Program-made: the position numbers and the translations under genes | The notes under the pieces: generated by a model | Databases searched by the model: none | What the model was told of the DNA's origin: nothing | What the model saw: only the letters and a program-made list of their open reading frames with translations | Shown: positions 1 to 8,645 of the stretch, piece by piece | Layout of the letters: every line of letters starts with the position of its first letter | Numbering within the stretch: the first letter of the stretch is position 1 | Assembly: GCA_025996865.1 (NCBI GenBank) | Contig: BNTV01000036.1 | Span: 1 to 39,131 of the forward strand | Origin: Bacteroidia bacterium | Lineage (GTDB): Bacteria > Bacteroidota > Bacteroidia > Bacteroidales > Azobacteroidaceae | DNA: 39,131 bases | Direction: 5' to 3'

Positions 1-597
1 CAAATCAACAATCGCATACGCTCCGATGTTTGTAACCAACATCTCGTCCAATGCGTCCACCATGTTTTTGTACGTCGAAAGGTCTGTAGGCTTAATCATT
101 ACAGTCGGAGCATACTCTTTTGACTCCTCCCTCACTTCCTGAGTTTTAGCCTTAAAGATCGAGTCATTGATTGTTTCAGCTTTCAGTTGCGCTTTCAATT
201 CCTGAACCTTTTCGAACGTACCCGAGTTCTTTTCCAATAAAAGTTTTCTAATGCCGCCGGCTCCATAAGATGAGGTAACCAGATAAGTGGAATCTTCGTA
301 AATCGCTTGATCTTTGGGGATCCCCAAATAATAATAAATCTCATCATTGGCTCCCAAAAGAAGAGTGACTGCTCCGGATTCTTTCACTTTCGTTTTATCT
401 TCCTGCGTCAGATCTTTCTCATCCATCGGCATGTTTATATTCATCGTCTGAGGCTTCAGGAGTGTTGTAGCAAACATGAAGAAAGTAATCAACAACATGT
501 TCATATCCACCATCGGGGTGAAATCCACACGTATCTGTTGTTTCTTCTGTTTATTTTTTCCTCCATCGCCTTTTTCGTTCTGTTGTACTTCTGACAT
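1..597 (-). CDS. exbD: ExbD/TolR-family biopolymer transport protein, 3' end cut by window edge
   Basis: An open frame of 199 codons runs from an ATG at 595-597 to the window edge with no stop. The product begins with a polar, Lys/Gln-rich cytoplasmic stretch, then one membrane helix containing the segment VDFTPMVDMNMLLITFFMF, which holds the conserved membrane aspartate of the ExbD/TolR family. The rest is a periplasmic domain. ExbD works with ExbB as a proton-driven motor that energises TonB for outer-membrane uptake. It lies 31 bp downstream of a second exbD and probably shares its transcript. The visible end (IGAYAIVDL) resembles the end of the periplasmic domain, so only a short tail is probably missing. 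TonB or another ExbD may follow to the left. Confidence 0.9.
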   Translation of the reverse strand, partial: MSEVQQNEKGDGGKNKQKKQQIRVDFTPMVDMNMLLITFFMFATTLLKPQTMNINMPMDEKDLTQEDKTKVKESGAVTLLLGANDEIYYYLGIPKDQAIYEDSTYLVTSSYGAGGIRKLLLEKNSGTFEKVQELKAQLKAETINDSIFKAKTQEVREESKEYAPTVMIKPTDLSTYKNMVDALDEMLVTNIGAYAIVDL

Positions 598-628
598 TTT
601 ATTTTCTTATTAAATAAAAGAATTAAGT

Positions 629-1294
629 TTAGCCCTTCTCATCCGAAGCTTGTTTCAAACTCGTAATCAAAAGATACTTGTTTTGACGCAAGTCATCGCC
701 TCTCAAAATATCAATTATCTTTTTCACAATTGGATAATTGGTCGTTTTATCGGATTTGATTGCAATTTTCAAATCCTTATTAATGGATAAAGCTCCGGCA
801 ACCCAACGTTTAAATTCATTATCAGACGAAATGACACCTCTACCGTCTTCAACTCTACCGTCATCAGTAGGAATTCCCAGCCTTTTATTATCTAAGTTCT
901 TCACCTCCTCATCCTGTTTTTCAACCGGTAAATCCAAAAAGGCCGGCATATAACGAATCGGAACTCCGAATGACTGTAACTTTCTGAAAGCCGCAATCTG
1001 GTCCTTCGTATAGGTAATACCGTATGGTTCACTTATCGCTTTCAATGTTTCCACTTTTTGATCAGCATTATCCATGCTTAAAAAGACTTTTCCATCTTTA
1101 TCTACAAGTATCGTCAACAAATTGGTTTCGGGAATCGGGATTTCGGATACCGAAGCTGGCGTTGTCACTTGTATGGGTTCTTTCGAAACAAAAGTGGAGG
1201 TCAACATGAAAAAGGTAAGTAAAAGAACGGTTACGTCGCTCATCGCCGTCATGTCGATCCACGTACTCTGTTTTTTTACTTTAACTTTTGACAT
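629..1294 (-). CDS. exbD: ExbD/TolR-family biopolymer transport protein
   Basis: This 221-residue protein has a short basic N-terminus and one membrane helix (about residues 15-37) with the family aspartate in the segment MSDVTVLLLTFFML. A periplasmic domain follows. It is longer than a classical ExbD of about 140 residues; the extra length is a polar stretch around residues 95-155 inside the periplasmic part, as is common in Bacteroidetes ExbD proteins. It starts 8 bp after exbB ends and is followed 31 bp later by another exbD, so the three form one operon. The expected role is proton-coupled energising of TonB-dependent transporters, fitting the SusC-type receptors elsewhere in the window. 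The two ExbDs are clearly not recent duplicates. Confidence 0.92.
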   Translation of the reverse strand: MSKVKVKKQSTWIDMTAMSDVTVLLLTFFMLTSTFVSKEPIQVTTPASVSEIPIPETNLLTILVDKDGKVFLSMDNADQKVETLKAISEPYGITYTKDQIAAFRKLQSFGVPIRYMPAFLDLPVEKQDEEVKNLDNKRLGIPTDDGRVEDGRGVISSDNEFKRWVAGALSINKDLKIAIKSDKTTNYPIVKKIIDILRGDDLRQNKYLLITSLKQASDEKG

Positions 1295-1302
1295 AACCGG
1301 AA

Positions 1303-2121
1303 TTATGAATTATGAGTTTCTGCGTATGTTTGAGTAAGGGCAAACCCCATTTCGTCAATAGCATACGTCATGTTATCAATTTTACCGCTGAAAAAAGAAT
1401 AGCTGATGATAGCCAAAGCGCCGGTAGCAATACCGCTAGCCGTATTTACAAGCGCTTCCGAAATACCCACGGAAAGCGCAACCGAGTCAACAGCGCCGGC
1501 GGTACCCAAAGCCTGGAATGACTTGATCATACCCAATACCGTTCCGAATAGACCCATCAAAGTACCTAACGTAGAGATAGTTGCAATAATCGGGAGATTT
1601 TGTTGCAGCGACGGAAGTTGCAAAGCCGTAGCTTCTTCGATTTCCGCTTTGATTTCTTCAATCTTCGATTCTTTGGGTAAATTTTGAGTTTCCATTTCTT
1701 TATATTTCTTCAGACCGGCATCAACGATAGCGGCTACCGCTCCGCGTTGTTTCGCACAACGGCTTTCGGCTGAAGTAATGTTACCGCTTTTCAAATCGGC
1801 TTTTACATTGTAAACGAAATTAATCAAATTTCCTTTTCCTTTCGCTTTTGTGAGGGCAAAGAAACGTTCTACACTCAAAATAATTACCGTTAATAACAGT
1901 GTTAAAATAAGGGGTACTACAAAGCCCCCTTTGTACATGGTACCCAACAGGTTAATCGGGTGATTATCCGGGTTTCCACCATCAAAATTTTTACCTTGCC
2001 TCAGAATAAACCAGAAAAAGCATTCTGCTAAAATAAGGCTGACAAGGATAACGATTCCCGCTGATATACCACGAGATTTTTTCCCTTCTTTTGTTCCCTC
2101 TGCTTGTTTTTTTGTTTCCAT
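1303..2121 (-). CDS. exbB: MotA/TolQ/ExbB proton channel family protein
   Basis: A 272-residue inner-membrane protein. Membrane segments are visible near residues 20-42, 68-90, 175-200 and 220-250. The third and fourth lie in the Gly/Ala/Thr-rich proton-channel region (PIIATISTLGTLMGLFGTVL, then ALVNTASGIATGALAIISYS) that defines the MotA/TolQ/ExbB family. The start is an ATG at 2119-2121. It is first in an exbB-exbD-exbD operon and has a candidate -7 box about 75 bp upstream. It should form the ExbB pentamer around ExbD and pass proton-motive force to TonB. TolQ of a Tol-Pal system is the alternative, but Bacteroidales usually have the ExbB form. Confidence 0.92.
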   Translation of the reverse strand: METKKQAEGTKEGKKSRGISAGIVILVSLILAECFFWFILRQGKNFDGGNPDNHPINLLGTMYKGGFVVPLILTLLLTVIILSVERFFALTKAKGKGNLINFVYNVKADLKSGNITSAESRCAKQRGAVAAIVDAGLKKYKEMETQNLPKESKIEEIKAEIEEATALQLPSLQQNLPIIATISTLGTLMGLFGTVLGMIKSFQALGTAGAVDSVALSVGISEALVNTASGIATGALAIISYSFFSGKIDNMTYAIDEMGFALTQTYAETHNS

Positions 2122-2196
2122 AAATTTGCGTTCGTTTAAGTTTAGATAAATTGTTATTAATTTTTTAAGTTATATGAAATTATGTTTTTCTGCTTG

Positions 2197-2204
2197 CAAA
2201 TATA
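2197..2204 (-). promoter_or_regulatory. Candidate -7 box for the exbB operon
   Basis: On the minus strand this reads TATATTTG, a match to the Bacteroidetes -7 consensus TAnnTTTG, about 75 bp upstream of the exbB start. The -33 element is poor: CTTG rather than TTTG about 18 bp further upstream. The rest of the 2122-2310 gap is AT-rich, contains the end of the nuo transcript, and shows no clear strong terminator hairpin. Confidence 0.45.
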
Positions 2205-2310
2205 GTGAATTTCTGTTTATTCCAAGTAAAAAAAGGTTAAGAATAAAATAATTTTAAATTATTTAATAAAAGTACCTCATTTTTTTGGTATTTTACAAAC
2301 AAACTCATGC

Positions 2311-3726
2311 TTAAAAATATTGTTCGGAGAATACACCCCATAAAATACCGGTTGCAAATATACCCAAAAGGCAAATAAGCATGCTTATCCGGTTATAAAT
2401 ATCACTCGAAAAATGTGCGACAGCATCGGATTCCCCTTTTTTGATGAACATTGCTTTCACAATCAGCAGATAATAAAATAAGGATATCACGGTATTTAAC
2501 AAAGCGATAAACACAAGCAAGTATTGTCCGACAGACCCGGCAGCCATGAATATCAAGAACTTACTGAAAAATCCGGCAAAAGGAGGAATCCCTCCCAGCG
2601 AAAATACGGCAAATGTCATCAGCAAGGCCAATTTCGGATTATTATTGTACAGTCCGTTGAAGGCCGCAATAGAAGTATTTCCTTTGGAAGCATGTTCTAC
2701 GGCCGAAATCACGGCAAATGCCGCCAAATTGGAAAAGAGATATACAAATATGAAATATACGGTTGCTTCCATTCCTTGCGCATTTCCCGCGATGATACCC
2801 AAAAGGATATAACCGGCCTGAGAAATGGATGAAAAAGCGAAGAACCGTTTAATATCAGTCTGGCGAATGGCAAACAAGTTACCCAATGTTATCGTTATCA
2901 CCGATAACCACCACAAAATGTGTTGCCAGACGACTTCAATACCTCCAAACACTTTGTATAAAACAAAAATCAGGGCAAAAGCGGCAGCGCCTTTCGATAC
3001 AACTGATAAATAAGCCGTTACATTTGTCGGAGCGCCTTCGTAAACATCAGCCGTCCAAAGATGGAAAGGCACCAAAGACAGTTTGAAACCCAAACCGCCC
3101 AAGAAAAATACGAATCCCAGTATCGTCAAAGGTTCTCCGACCACATTCAGCGTCAAATCGGAAAAATAAAAACTGCCCAGCGCACCATATAAAAATGAAA
3201 GCCCGAACAACATAATTCCCGAAGACAGAGCGGATATTAATACATATTTGACGCCGGCTTCAGCCGATTTTTCTTTATGCTTGTTGAAAGCCGCCAAACA
3301 AGCCATGGGTAAGGAAGCGGTTTCCATACCGATATACAACATCATGAAGTTTCCTGCCGAAATCATCAGATACATGCCCAGCAAGGTGACTAAAGTGATG
3401 GTGAAAAACTCGCTTCTCCGGACCGGGTTTTCCTTATTCAACCAGGAATAGGCTTGAAGAAAAACAATTAAGGTAGCAATATTCAGGATATTTTTCATCA
3501 GAACGGTTAAATCCGACGTAACAAACATCCCGCCAAACGCTTCACCGGCCGGCAGGGGAGAAACAAATCCCCATATTGTCAAAATTGCAAATTCAATACA
3601 AGCAATAAGGTGAAACCAACGGTTTTTTGATTGCTCCGAACCGATTATATCATAGCTAAATAAGAGCAGAAATACGACTATCAGCCCTATCTCCTGTCCC
3701 ATTAATAAAAAATTACTGAAATCCAT
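2311..3726 (-). CDS. nuoN: NADH-quinone oxidoreductase subunit N
   Basis: A 471-residue polytopic antiporter-like membrane subunit of complex I, the last gene of the nuo operon. It has the proton-translocation family signature region around residues 120-300, including the lysine-containing helix GLGFKLSLVPFHLWTADVYE and the discontinuous-helix segment FSSISQAGYILLGI, both typical of NuoN. Its length is close to the usual 460-490 residues. The gene begins 31 bp after nuoM ends. It is one of three proton-pumping modules, with NuoL and NuoM, in the membrane arm. No truncation is seen. Confidence 0.95.
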   Translation of the reverse strand: MDFSNFLLMGQEIGLIVVFLLLFSYDIIGSEQSKNRWFHLIACIEFAILTIWGFVSPLPAGEAFGGMFVTSDLTVLMKNILNIATLIVFLQAYSWLNKENPVRRSEFFTITLVTLLGMYLMISAGNFMMLYIGMETASLPMACLAAFNKHKEKSAEAGVKYVLISALSSGIMLFGLSFLYGALGSFYFSDLTLNVVGEPLTILGFVFFLGGLGFKLSLVPFHLWTADVYEGAPTNVTAYLSVVSKGAAAFALIFVLYKVFGGIEVVWQHILWWLSVITITLGNLFAIRQTDIKRFFAFSSISQAGYILLGIIAGNAQGMEATVYFIFVYLFSNLAAFAVISAVEHASKGNTSIAAFNGLYNNNPKLALLMTFAVFSLGGIPPFAGFFSKFLIFMAAGSVGQYLLVFIALLNTVISLFYYLLIVKAMFIKKGESDAVAHFSSDIYNRISMLICLLGIFATGILWGVFSEQYF

Positions 3727-3757
3727 TTTATATCTATTACGAATTAAAAATCACGAA

Positions 3758-5242
3758 TTATATCCCGGCCAATTTTTCAACAATCGGCACAATGCTCTTG
3801 CTTATTATATCGGAAACTCCAAAAGGAAGCATGCCCATAGCCGCAATCGCTAATATCAAACCTACCGCCGAAACTTTTTCATACCAAGCCGCGTCGGTCA
3901 AATGCAAATGGTGCTCATCCTGAACCGGACCGTAGAGAATTTTACCCACAGTCCTCAATATATACACCGCCGTAATCACAATCGAACAACAAGCGACAAT
4001 CGTCAGTACCCGGTGGAATGTATCGGTATTTTGGAAAGAGCCGACAAAAATGGTCATTTCGGCAACAAAACCGCTCAACCCCGGCAAACCTAAAGATGCC
4101 AAACCTGCAATCACGTAACAAACCGAAGCAAAAGGCATGATTTTCATCAATCCGCCCATTTCGCGAATGTCGCGGGTATGCGTCCGCCCGTAAATCAAAC
4201 CGATTAAGGCAAAGAACAGAGCCGTCATCAAACCGTGTGAAAGCATCTGCATCACAGCGCCCGTCATCGCCGTTTGGTTCAACATCAATATCGCAAACAA
4301 CACCAATCCGCAGTGACTCACCGAAGAATAGGCATTGATATATTTCAAGTCGGTCTGCACCACCGCGCTGAAAGCGCCGTAAACCACGCTGATTCCGGTC
4401 AGAATAAGGAAAATCCATCCCAATTCATGTGCAGCTTCAGGCATCAGATAAATAGCGACCCTGAAACAGCCGTAACCTCCCAATTTCATCAAAACCCCGG
4501 CATGAAGCATCGAAACAGCCGTTGGTGCCGATGCGTGACCGTCGGGTGACCATGTATGGAATGGGAATAATGCGCCTAAAACCCCGAATCCCAAGAAAGT
4601 AGCAGGAAATATCCAGCGTTGGTGTTCGTAGGGAATATGTAAATTATTGGCAATCTCCAACAAATTCATACTCGCTTGTCCCGAAGTATAATAAATGCCG
4701 ACAATTCCCACCAACAGGAACGCCGATCCGCCCATCAACATCAAAGTCAGTTTCATGGCGGAATATTCTTTTCTGCCCGTTCCCCACAAACCAATCAACA
4801 AATACATGGGAATCAAGGCGATTTCATAAAACATGAACATCGTGAACAAGTCGATGGAAATAAAAAATCCGAAGACTCCCAACGACAAAAGGCAATACCA
4901 AAGGAAATATTCCTTAGCCATGTCCATATTCCATGAAGAAAAGATGCCGGTAAACACGATAATGGACGACAGCACGAGCATGACCACCGAAATACCGTCC
5001 ACACCCACCGAATAAGCGATATTCAGCGGCTTAAACCAAGTGATGCTGGACACGAAAAGCATTTCGGCATCCGGAGATACAGCTCTTTCTTTGAGAAAAA
5101 GGACAACAAGTGTCGCCGCCAATACCAGCAAGGCGGAAGCGCCTGTAACCATAATCGTCCGGATTTGTTTCATTCCTTTGCTCAGGAACAGAAACACAAT
5201 CATCAAGACGGGAACTACTACAAATAAAGATAATATATTCAT
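3758..5242 (-). CDS. nuoM: NADH-quinone oxidoreductase subunit M
   Basis: A 494-residue polytopic membrane protein. NuoM features include the glutamate in MFYEIALIPMYLLIGLWG, the lysine and histidine segment FPFHTWSPDGHASAPTAVSM, and the discontinuous helix YSSVSHCGLVLFAIL. Length is normal for the family (about 480-510). It lies between nuoL (15 bp upstream) and nuoN in a single operon. It should provide one of the antiporter-like proton channels of complex I in the inner membrane. The call is secure from motif content and gene order. Confidence 0.95.
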   Translation of the reverse strand: MNILSLFVVVPVLMIVFLFLSKGMKQIRTIMVTGASALLVLAATLVVLFLKERAVSPDAEMLFVSSITWFKPLNIAYSVGVDGISVVMLVLSSIIVFTGIFSSWNMDMAKEYFLWYCLLSLGVFGFFISIDLFTMFMFYEIALIPMYLLIGLWGTGRKEYSAMKLTLMLMGGSAFLLVGIVGIYYTSGQASMNLLEIANNLHIPYEHQRWIFPATFLGFGVLGALFPFHTWSPDGHASAPTAVSMLHAGVLMKLGGYGCFRVAIYLMPEAAHELGWIFLILTGISVVYGAFSAVVQTDLKYINAYSSVSHCGLVLFAILMLNQTAMTGAVMQMLSHGLMTALFFALIGLIYGRTHTRDIREMGGLMKIMPFASVCYVIAGLASLGLPGLSGFVAEMTIFVGSFQNTDTFHRVLTIVACCSIVITAVYILRTVGKILYGPVQDEHHLHLTDAAWYEKVSAVGLILAIAAMGMLPFGVSDIISKSIVPIVEKLAGI

Positions 5243-5257
5243 ACTATTTTAATTTCT

Positions 5258-7219
5258 TTATGTAAACAACACCAATACCGCAATCAAAATCGAACCGGCC
5301 ACAAACACCCAAGCATAGAACTGAACTTGTCCCGACTGCAATCCCTTGACCGAATCGGCAGATTTTTGCGTCGTCCAAGCCAATCCGTTCATCGCAGCAT
5401 CAATAATGTGACGGTCGAACCATGCTATCGGCATACAGATATATTTAAAGATGACGGTTTGCGTAACCCACATCCAAACTTCGTCCAAATAGAATTTGTG
5501 CAAGGCAGCTTTGTAAAAAACGCCCAACGATTGTGCAATTTCGGCCGGTTTGTCGCTTTTTTTCAGATATAGAACAGTTGCTATTGCAATCCCTATGACC
5601 CCGACACCGATACTTAACGAAGCCACTACCCAATCAATGTGTGCATGGAAAGGCCTGTTGTCGCTGCTGATAAAATCAGCAAACGGAATCAAACCCGAAA
5701 ATACGGAAAATACAGCCAGAATAATCAACGGAGCAGCCATTGTCCAAGGCGATTCATGCGGTGTATGGTGATGACCACCAACCCCCTGAAGGGAGTTAGA
5801 GTCTGCGGAATGCTCTGCTGCCAAGTCCCCTTTAGGGGTATTCCAAAAAATGCAATAATACAAACGCCACATGTAAAACGCCGTCAAACCGGCAACAGCC
5901 CAAAGCGTCCAAAAAATCAAAGGATGATTATGAAATGCAGCCGCTAAAATCTCGTCTTTACTGAAAAATCCGGAGAATGGCGGAATACCTGCAATCGCCA
6001 GACAGGCAATCGCAAACGTAATATTCGTAATCGGCATATATTTCCGCAAATTTCCCATCTGGCTCATCTCGTTGCTGTGAACAGCATGTATCACCGAGCC
6101 TGCCCCAAGGAACAACAAGGCTTTGAAGAAAGCGTGCGTAAACAAATGGAACATGGAAGCCATATAACCCAATCCGTCGTGTCCTCCATAATCCGAAACG
6201 CCCAAAGCCACCATCATGTAAGCTATTTGCGAAATCGTCGAGAACGCCAACACACGCTTTATATCGGTCTGCGTAATAGCAATAACTGCTGCAAACAGAG
6301 CCGTAAACGTACCAACATAAGCAATCAATTCCAGCACATCGGGAGCTGCAAAGAAATAAACCGGAAATAAACGTGCAACCAAGAACACACCGGCAACGAC
6401 CATCGTTGCGGCATGAATCAAAGCCGAAACAGGTGTCGGGCCTTCCATCGCGTCGGGCAACCAAATATGCAACGGAAACATAGCCGATTTACCGGCTCCA
6501 CCCATAAAAATCAACGTCAAAGCCCAAGTCGCCAACGATAAACCCATAAAGGTTCCACCTGCCAATGAAGTGGTTACCAATTCGGCATGATTAGCGGTTA
6601 ATGTTCCGAAATCAAATGTTTTCGTATAATAGGATAAAATCAATATGCCGATTAAAAAGCCCAAATCGGCGAAGCGGGTAACAATGAACGCTTTTTTGGA
6701 AGCCGATACAGCCGAAGGTTTGGTATAATAAAAACCTATCAAGGAATAGGAACTTACACCTACCAATTCCCAAAAAATATACATTTGGAAAATATTGGTT
6801 GCAACGACCAATCCCAACATGGAAAAGCTAAACAAAGACAACAGAGCGTAATACCGTTGAAAACCGGTTTCTCCGTGCATGTAACCCAAACTGTAAATAT
6901 GCACCATCAACGAAACGGTTGTGATAACAACCAACATCATCACGGAAATCGGGTCTAACAAAATTCCCAAATCAATATGCAGATTTTCGGTAAACCGCAA
7001 CCATTCGAAGTTGAGCGGTATAATCTGTTGCCATACCTCTCCAACTTTACCGGTCTGAAAAAAATACTGGTAAGCCACTGTATAGGCGCATATTGCACAC
7101 AATCCCATACCTATCGTCCCGATAATCCCGGCGACTTTCGGCTTCATTTTCATTCCCAACAATCCCAAAACGAGAAACAGGAAAAAAGGCGCTACTAATA
7201 TAAATAAACTGTATTCCAT
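5258..7219 (-). CDS. nuoL: NADH-quinone oxidoreductase subunit L
   Basis: A 653-residue distal membrane-arm subunit. Family motifs include the glutamate in MYIFWELVGVSSYSLIGFYY, the segment GKSAMFPLHIWLPDAMEGPT with the functional lysine and histidine, and FSTISQIAYMMVALG. The C-terminal amphipathic lateral helix and the last TM helix are present. The gene sits 7 bp after nuoK. An unusual feature is a hydrophilic loop at about residues 459-481 (NTPKGDLAAEHSADSNSL and onward) encoded by what looks like an in-frame palindromic repeat at DNA 5778-5844. It directly precedes a His-rich segment, HHHTPHE. The frame stays open, so the protein is probably functional. Confidence 0.95.
   Translation of the reverse strand: MEYSLFILVAPFFLFLVLGLLGMKMKPKVAGIIGTIGMGLCAICAYTVAYQYFFQTGKVGEVWQQIIPLNFEWLRFTENLHIDLGILLDPISVMMLVVITTVSLMVHIYSLGYMHGETGFQRYYALLSLFSFSMLGLVVATNIFQMYIFWELVGVSSYSLIGFYYTKPSAVSASKKAFIVTRFADLGFLIGILILSYYTKTFDFGTLTANHAELVTTSLAGGTFMGLSLATWALTLIFMGGAGKSAMFPLHIWLPDAMEGPTPVSALIHAATMVVAGVFLVARLFPVYFFAAPDVLELIAYVGTFTALFAAVIAITQTDIKRVLAFSTISQIAYMMVALGVSDYGGHDGLGYMASMFHLFTHAFFKALLFLGAGSVIHAVHSNEMSQMGNLRKYMPITNITFAIACLAIAGIPPFSGFFSKDEILAAAFHNHPLIFWTLWAVAGLTAFYMWRLYYCIFWNTPKGDLAAEHSADSNSLQGVGGHHHTPHESPWTMAAPLIILAVFSVFSGLIPFADFISSDNRPFHAHIDWVVASLSIGVGVIGIAIATVLYLKKSDKPAEIAQSLGVFYKAALHKFYLDEVWMWVTQTVIFKYICMPIAWFDRHIIDAAMNGLAWTTQKSADSVKGLQSGQVQFYAWVFVAGSILIAVLVLFT
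5778..5844 (-). repeat. In-frame palindromic repeat inside nuoL
   Basis: The stretch is bounded by two GC-rich small palindromes, CCCCCTGAAGGG (5782-5793) and CCCCTTTAGGGG (5827-5838). This is like dispersed intergenic palindromes I recall from Bacteroidetes genomes. It keeps the nuoL frame open and encodes a hydrophilic loop with no membrane character. No second copy occurs in this window, so calling it a repeat rests on its form. Confidence 0.5.
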
Positions 7220-7226
7220 CTTCTTA

Positions 7227-7535
7227 CTAATTCTTCATTTTATTCATGTTGTTAATATTAATGTTGCCGATGCTGCGATACGCATTAATGATAATCGCCA
7301 ATGCAACAGCAGATTCCGCAGCAGTTATCGCAATACCGAAGAGCGTAAAAAACATCCCTTCCAACTGATGAGGATAAAGATAACGGTTGAACGCGGCAAA
7401 ATTGATTTCCACGGCATTCAAAACCAATTCCAATGAAATCAGAATGGCGATCATGTTCTTCCGCGTGATAAATCCGAATATCCCGATAAAGAACATTAAT
7501 GTACTGATTATTAAATAATACTCTACTTTTATCAT
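7227..7535 (-). CDS. nuoK: NADH-quinone oxidoreductase subunit K
   Basis: A 102-residue protein with three membrane helices, the normal size for NuoK. It carries the conserved membrane glutamates, in the segments ISLELVLNAVEINFAAFNRY and ITAAESAVALAIIINAYR, which lie on the proton path at the Q-module end of the membrane arm. It sits 6 bp after nuoJ and 7 bp before nuoL in the operon. The start ATG at 7533-7535 gives the usual N-terminus. The C-terminus has a short Asn-rich tail (NINNMNKMKN), which looks lineage-specific. Confidence 0.95.
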   Translation of the reverse strand: MIKVEYYLIISTLMFFIGIFGFITRKNMIAILISLELVLNAVEINFAAFNRYLYPHQLEGMFFTLFGIAITAAESAVALAIIINAYRSIGNININNMNKMKN

Positions 7536-7541
7536 AGTATT

Positions 7542-8063
7542 TTATTTTTTCCTTGCAATTAAAATTCCTCCGATGATACAAGCCAGCAACAATACGCTCA
7601 ATACTTCAAAAGGCAACAAATACTGGTATTTATCCGTACCCATCAAAGTCTGCCCGATAAGCGACATACTTACTTCCTTGTCACCCACCATACTCGTATT
7701 GGATTCATACAGAAACTGATGCTTAAACAACACAAAAGCAGTAAGCCCGATTCCGGCGACAATTCCCAAAAGTCCCAAAATATAACGCCGCGTCTGATGT
7801 TTGAGCAACACTTCCCCTTTACTCGTGGTCAGGAAGATTGCAAATATAAACAATATCACGACGCCACCGGCATAAACCGATACCTGAACGGCTGCCAGAA
7901 AATGATAGTTCAAAAGTAAATAAAAACCTGCCGTACAGAGCAATACCATCAACAGATAAGTTGCCGAACGTAACAAACTTTTGGTTGTTATCGCCATGAT
8001 TGACAATGCCAGCATTGCTATACCAAGGCAAGAAAAAATGATTAAATTAATTATTGGACTCAT
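7542..8063 (-). CDS. nuoJ: NADH-quinone oxidoreductase subunit J
   Basis: A polytopic membrane subunit of 173 residues. The segment LAAVQVSVYAGGVVILFIFAIFL is the typical NuoJ helix with a pi-bulge around the YAGG residues. The ATG at 8061-8063 (protein beginning MSPIINLI) is preferred; a TTG 15 bp upstream would add five residues but lies in an AT-rich spacer. The gene follows nuoI across an 87-bp gap, one of the longest spacers in this otherwise compact operon, and that gap holds a toxin-like remnant. NuoJ is part of the proton-pumping membrane domain beside NuoK and NuoA. Confidence 0.93.
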   Translation of the reverse strand: MSPIINLIIFSCLGIAMLALSIMAITTKSLLRSATYLLMVLLCTAGFYLLLNYHFLAAVQVSVYAGGVVILFIFAIFLTTSKGEVLLKHQTRRYILGLLGIVAGIGLTAFVLFKHQFLYESNTSMVGDKEVSMSLIGQTLMGTDKYQYLLPFEVLSVLLLACIIGGILIARKK

Positions 8064-8086
8064 ATTTCTTTTATTCAAAATTCATA

Positions 8087-8143
8087 TTAATTTTTAAACA
8101 AATCGGAATGGGTACCGGTACGGACAAAGTTACAACTTTTAAC
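8087..8143 (-). pseudogene. Remnant of a YafQ/RelE-type toxin C-terminus
   Basis: Minus-strand translation in the gap between nuoI and nuoJ gives VKSCNFVRTGTHSDLFKN followed by a TAA at 8087-8089. The string VRTGTHSDLF closely resembles the extreme C-terminus of YafQ/RelE-superfamily mRNA interferase toxins, whose histidine near the end is catalytic. An in-frame stop lies immediately upstream (8144-8146), so only about 18 codons survive and no start or antitoxin remains. Upstream it runs into AGTTATGAGTTA-type repeat sequence. I infer a decayed toxin-antitoxin insertion. The motif is seen; the family assignment is from memory of the family. Confidence 0.5.
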
Positions 8144-8150
8144 TCATAAC

Positions 8151-8636
8151 TTATGACTCTTTCTCCACCTTTTCTTTCTTAGCCAACGAAGAACCTTCCT
8201 TGTTCAACCGCTGAACCAATTTAGCCCGCGTGAACATCGCATGTTCAAAGTTCCTTGACCACTCAATCGCATCCTGAGGACAAGAAATCGTACAAACCGA
8301 ACAGAATGTGCAACTCCCGACGTCGTACAAGTACCTGTCCAACACCTTCTTTTCTTTTCCGGTCGCTCCATCAACCTCTTTTTTGCTGATTACCTGAATC
8401 GTACCGTTCGGACAATTTATTTCGCAAATTCCGCAAGCCGTGCATTTATGCTGATTCGCCTCATTGTGAGGCATAACCAATTCGCCACGCATCCGTTCGG
8501 CAGGAAAAACCTTACCCCTGTTTTCGGGATATTGTTCCGTAACTTTCGGCCGGATAAAATTGAGCATTACAACATACATTCCTTGCAGCAAATGCCATAT
8601 CCCCAGAAAAAACTCCCTTATATCTCTCATAAACAT
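8151..8636 (-). CDS. nuoI: NADH-quinone oxidoreductase subunit I (2x[4Fe-4S] ferredoxin-like)
   Basis: A hydrophilic subunit with two CxxCxxCxxxCP clusters, CTACGICEINCPNG and CTFCSVCTISCPQD. They ligate the N6a and N6b [4Fe-4S] centres that pass electrons toward NuoB. An N-terminal amphipathic helix (IREFFLGIWHLLQGMYVVML) anchors it to the membrane arm. A TTG at 8654 would add six residues but lies inside the repeat at 8646-8677, so an ATG at 8636 or 8630 is more likely. The C-terminus is a charged Lys/Glu tail. It lies between nuoH and nuoJ. It must accept electrons from a donor other than NuoEFG, whose genes are absent here. Confidence 0.94.
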   Translation of the reverse strand: MFMRDIREFFLGIWHLLQGMYVVMLNFIRPKVTEQYPENRGKVFPAERMRGELVMPHNEANQHKCTACGICEINCPNGTIQVISKKEVDGATGKEKKVLDRYLYDVGSCTFCSVCTISCPQDAIEWSRNFEHAMFTRAKLVQRLNKEGSSLAKKEKVEKES

Positions 8637-8645
8637 TATCTTCTT

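Noticed and set aside
2122..2310. Strong intrinsic terminator at the end of the nuo operon
   Set aside because: The gap is AT-rich with short self-complementary runs such as TTAAATTATTTAA but no GC-rich stem followed by a T-run that I can support.
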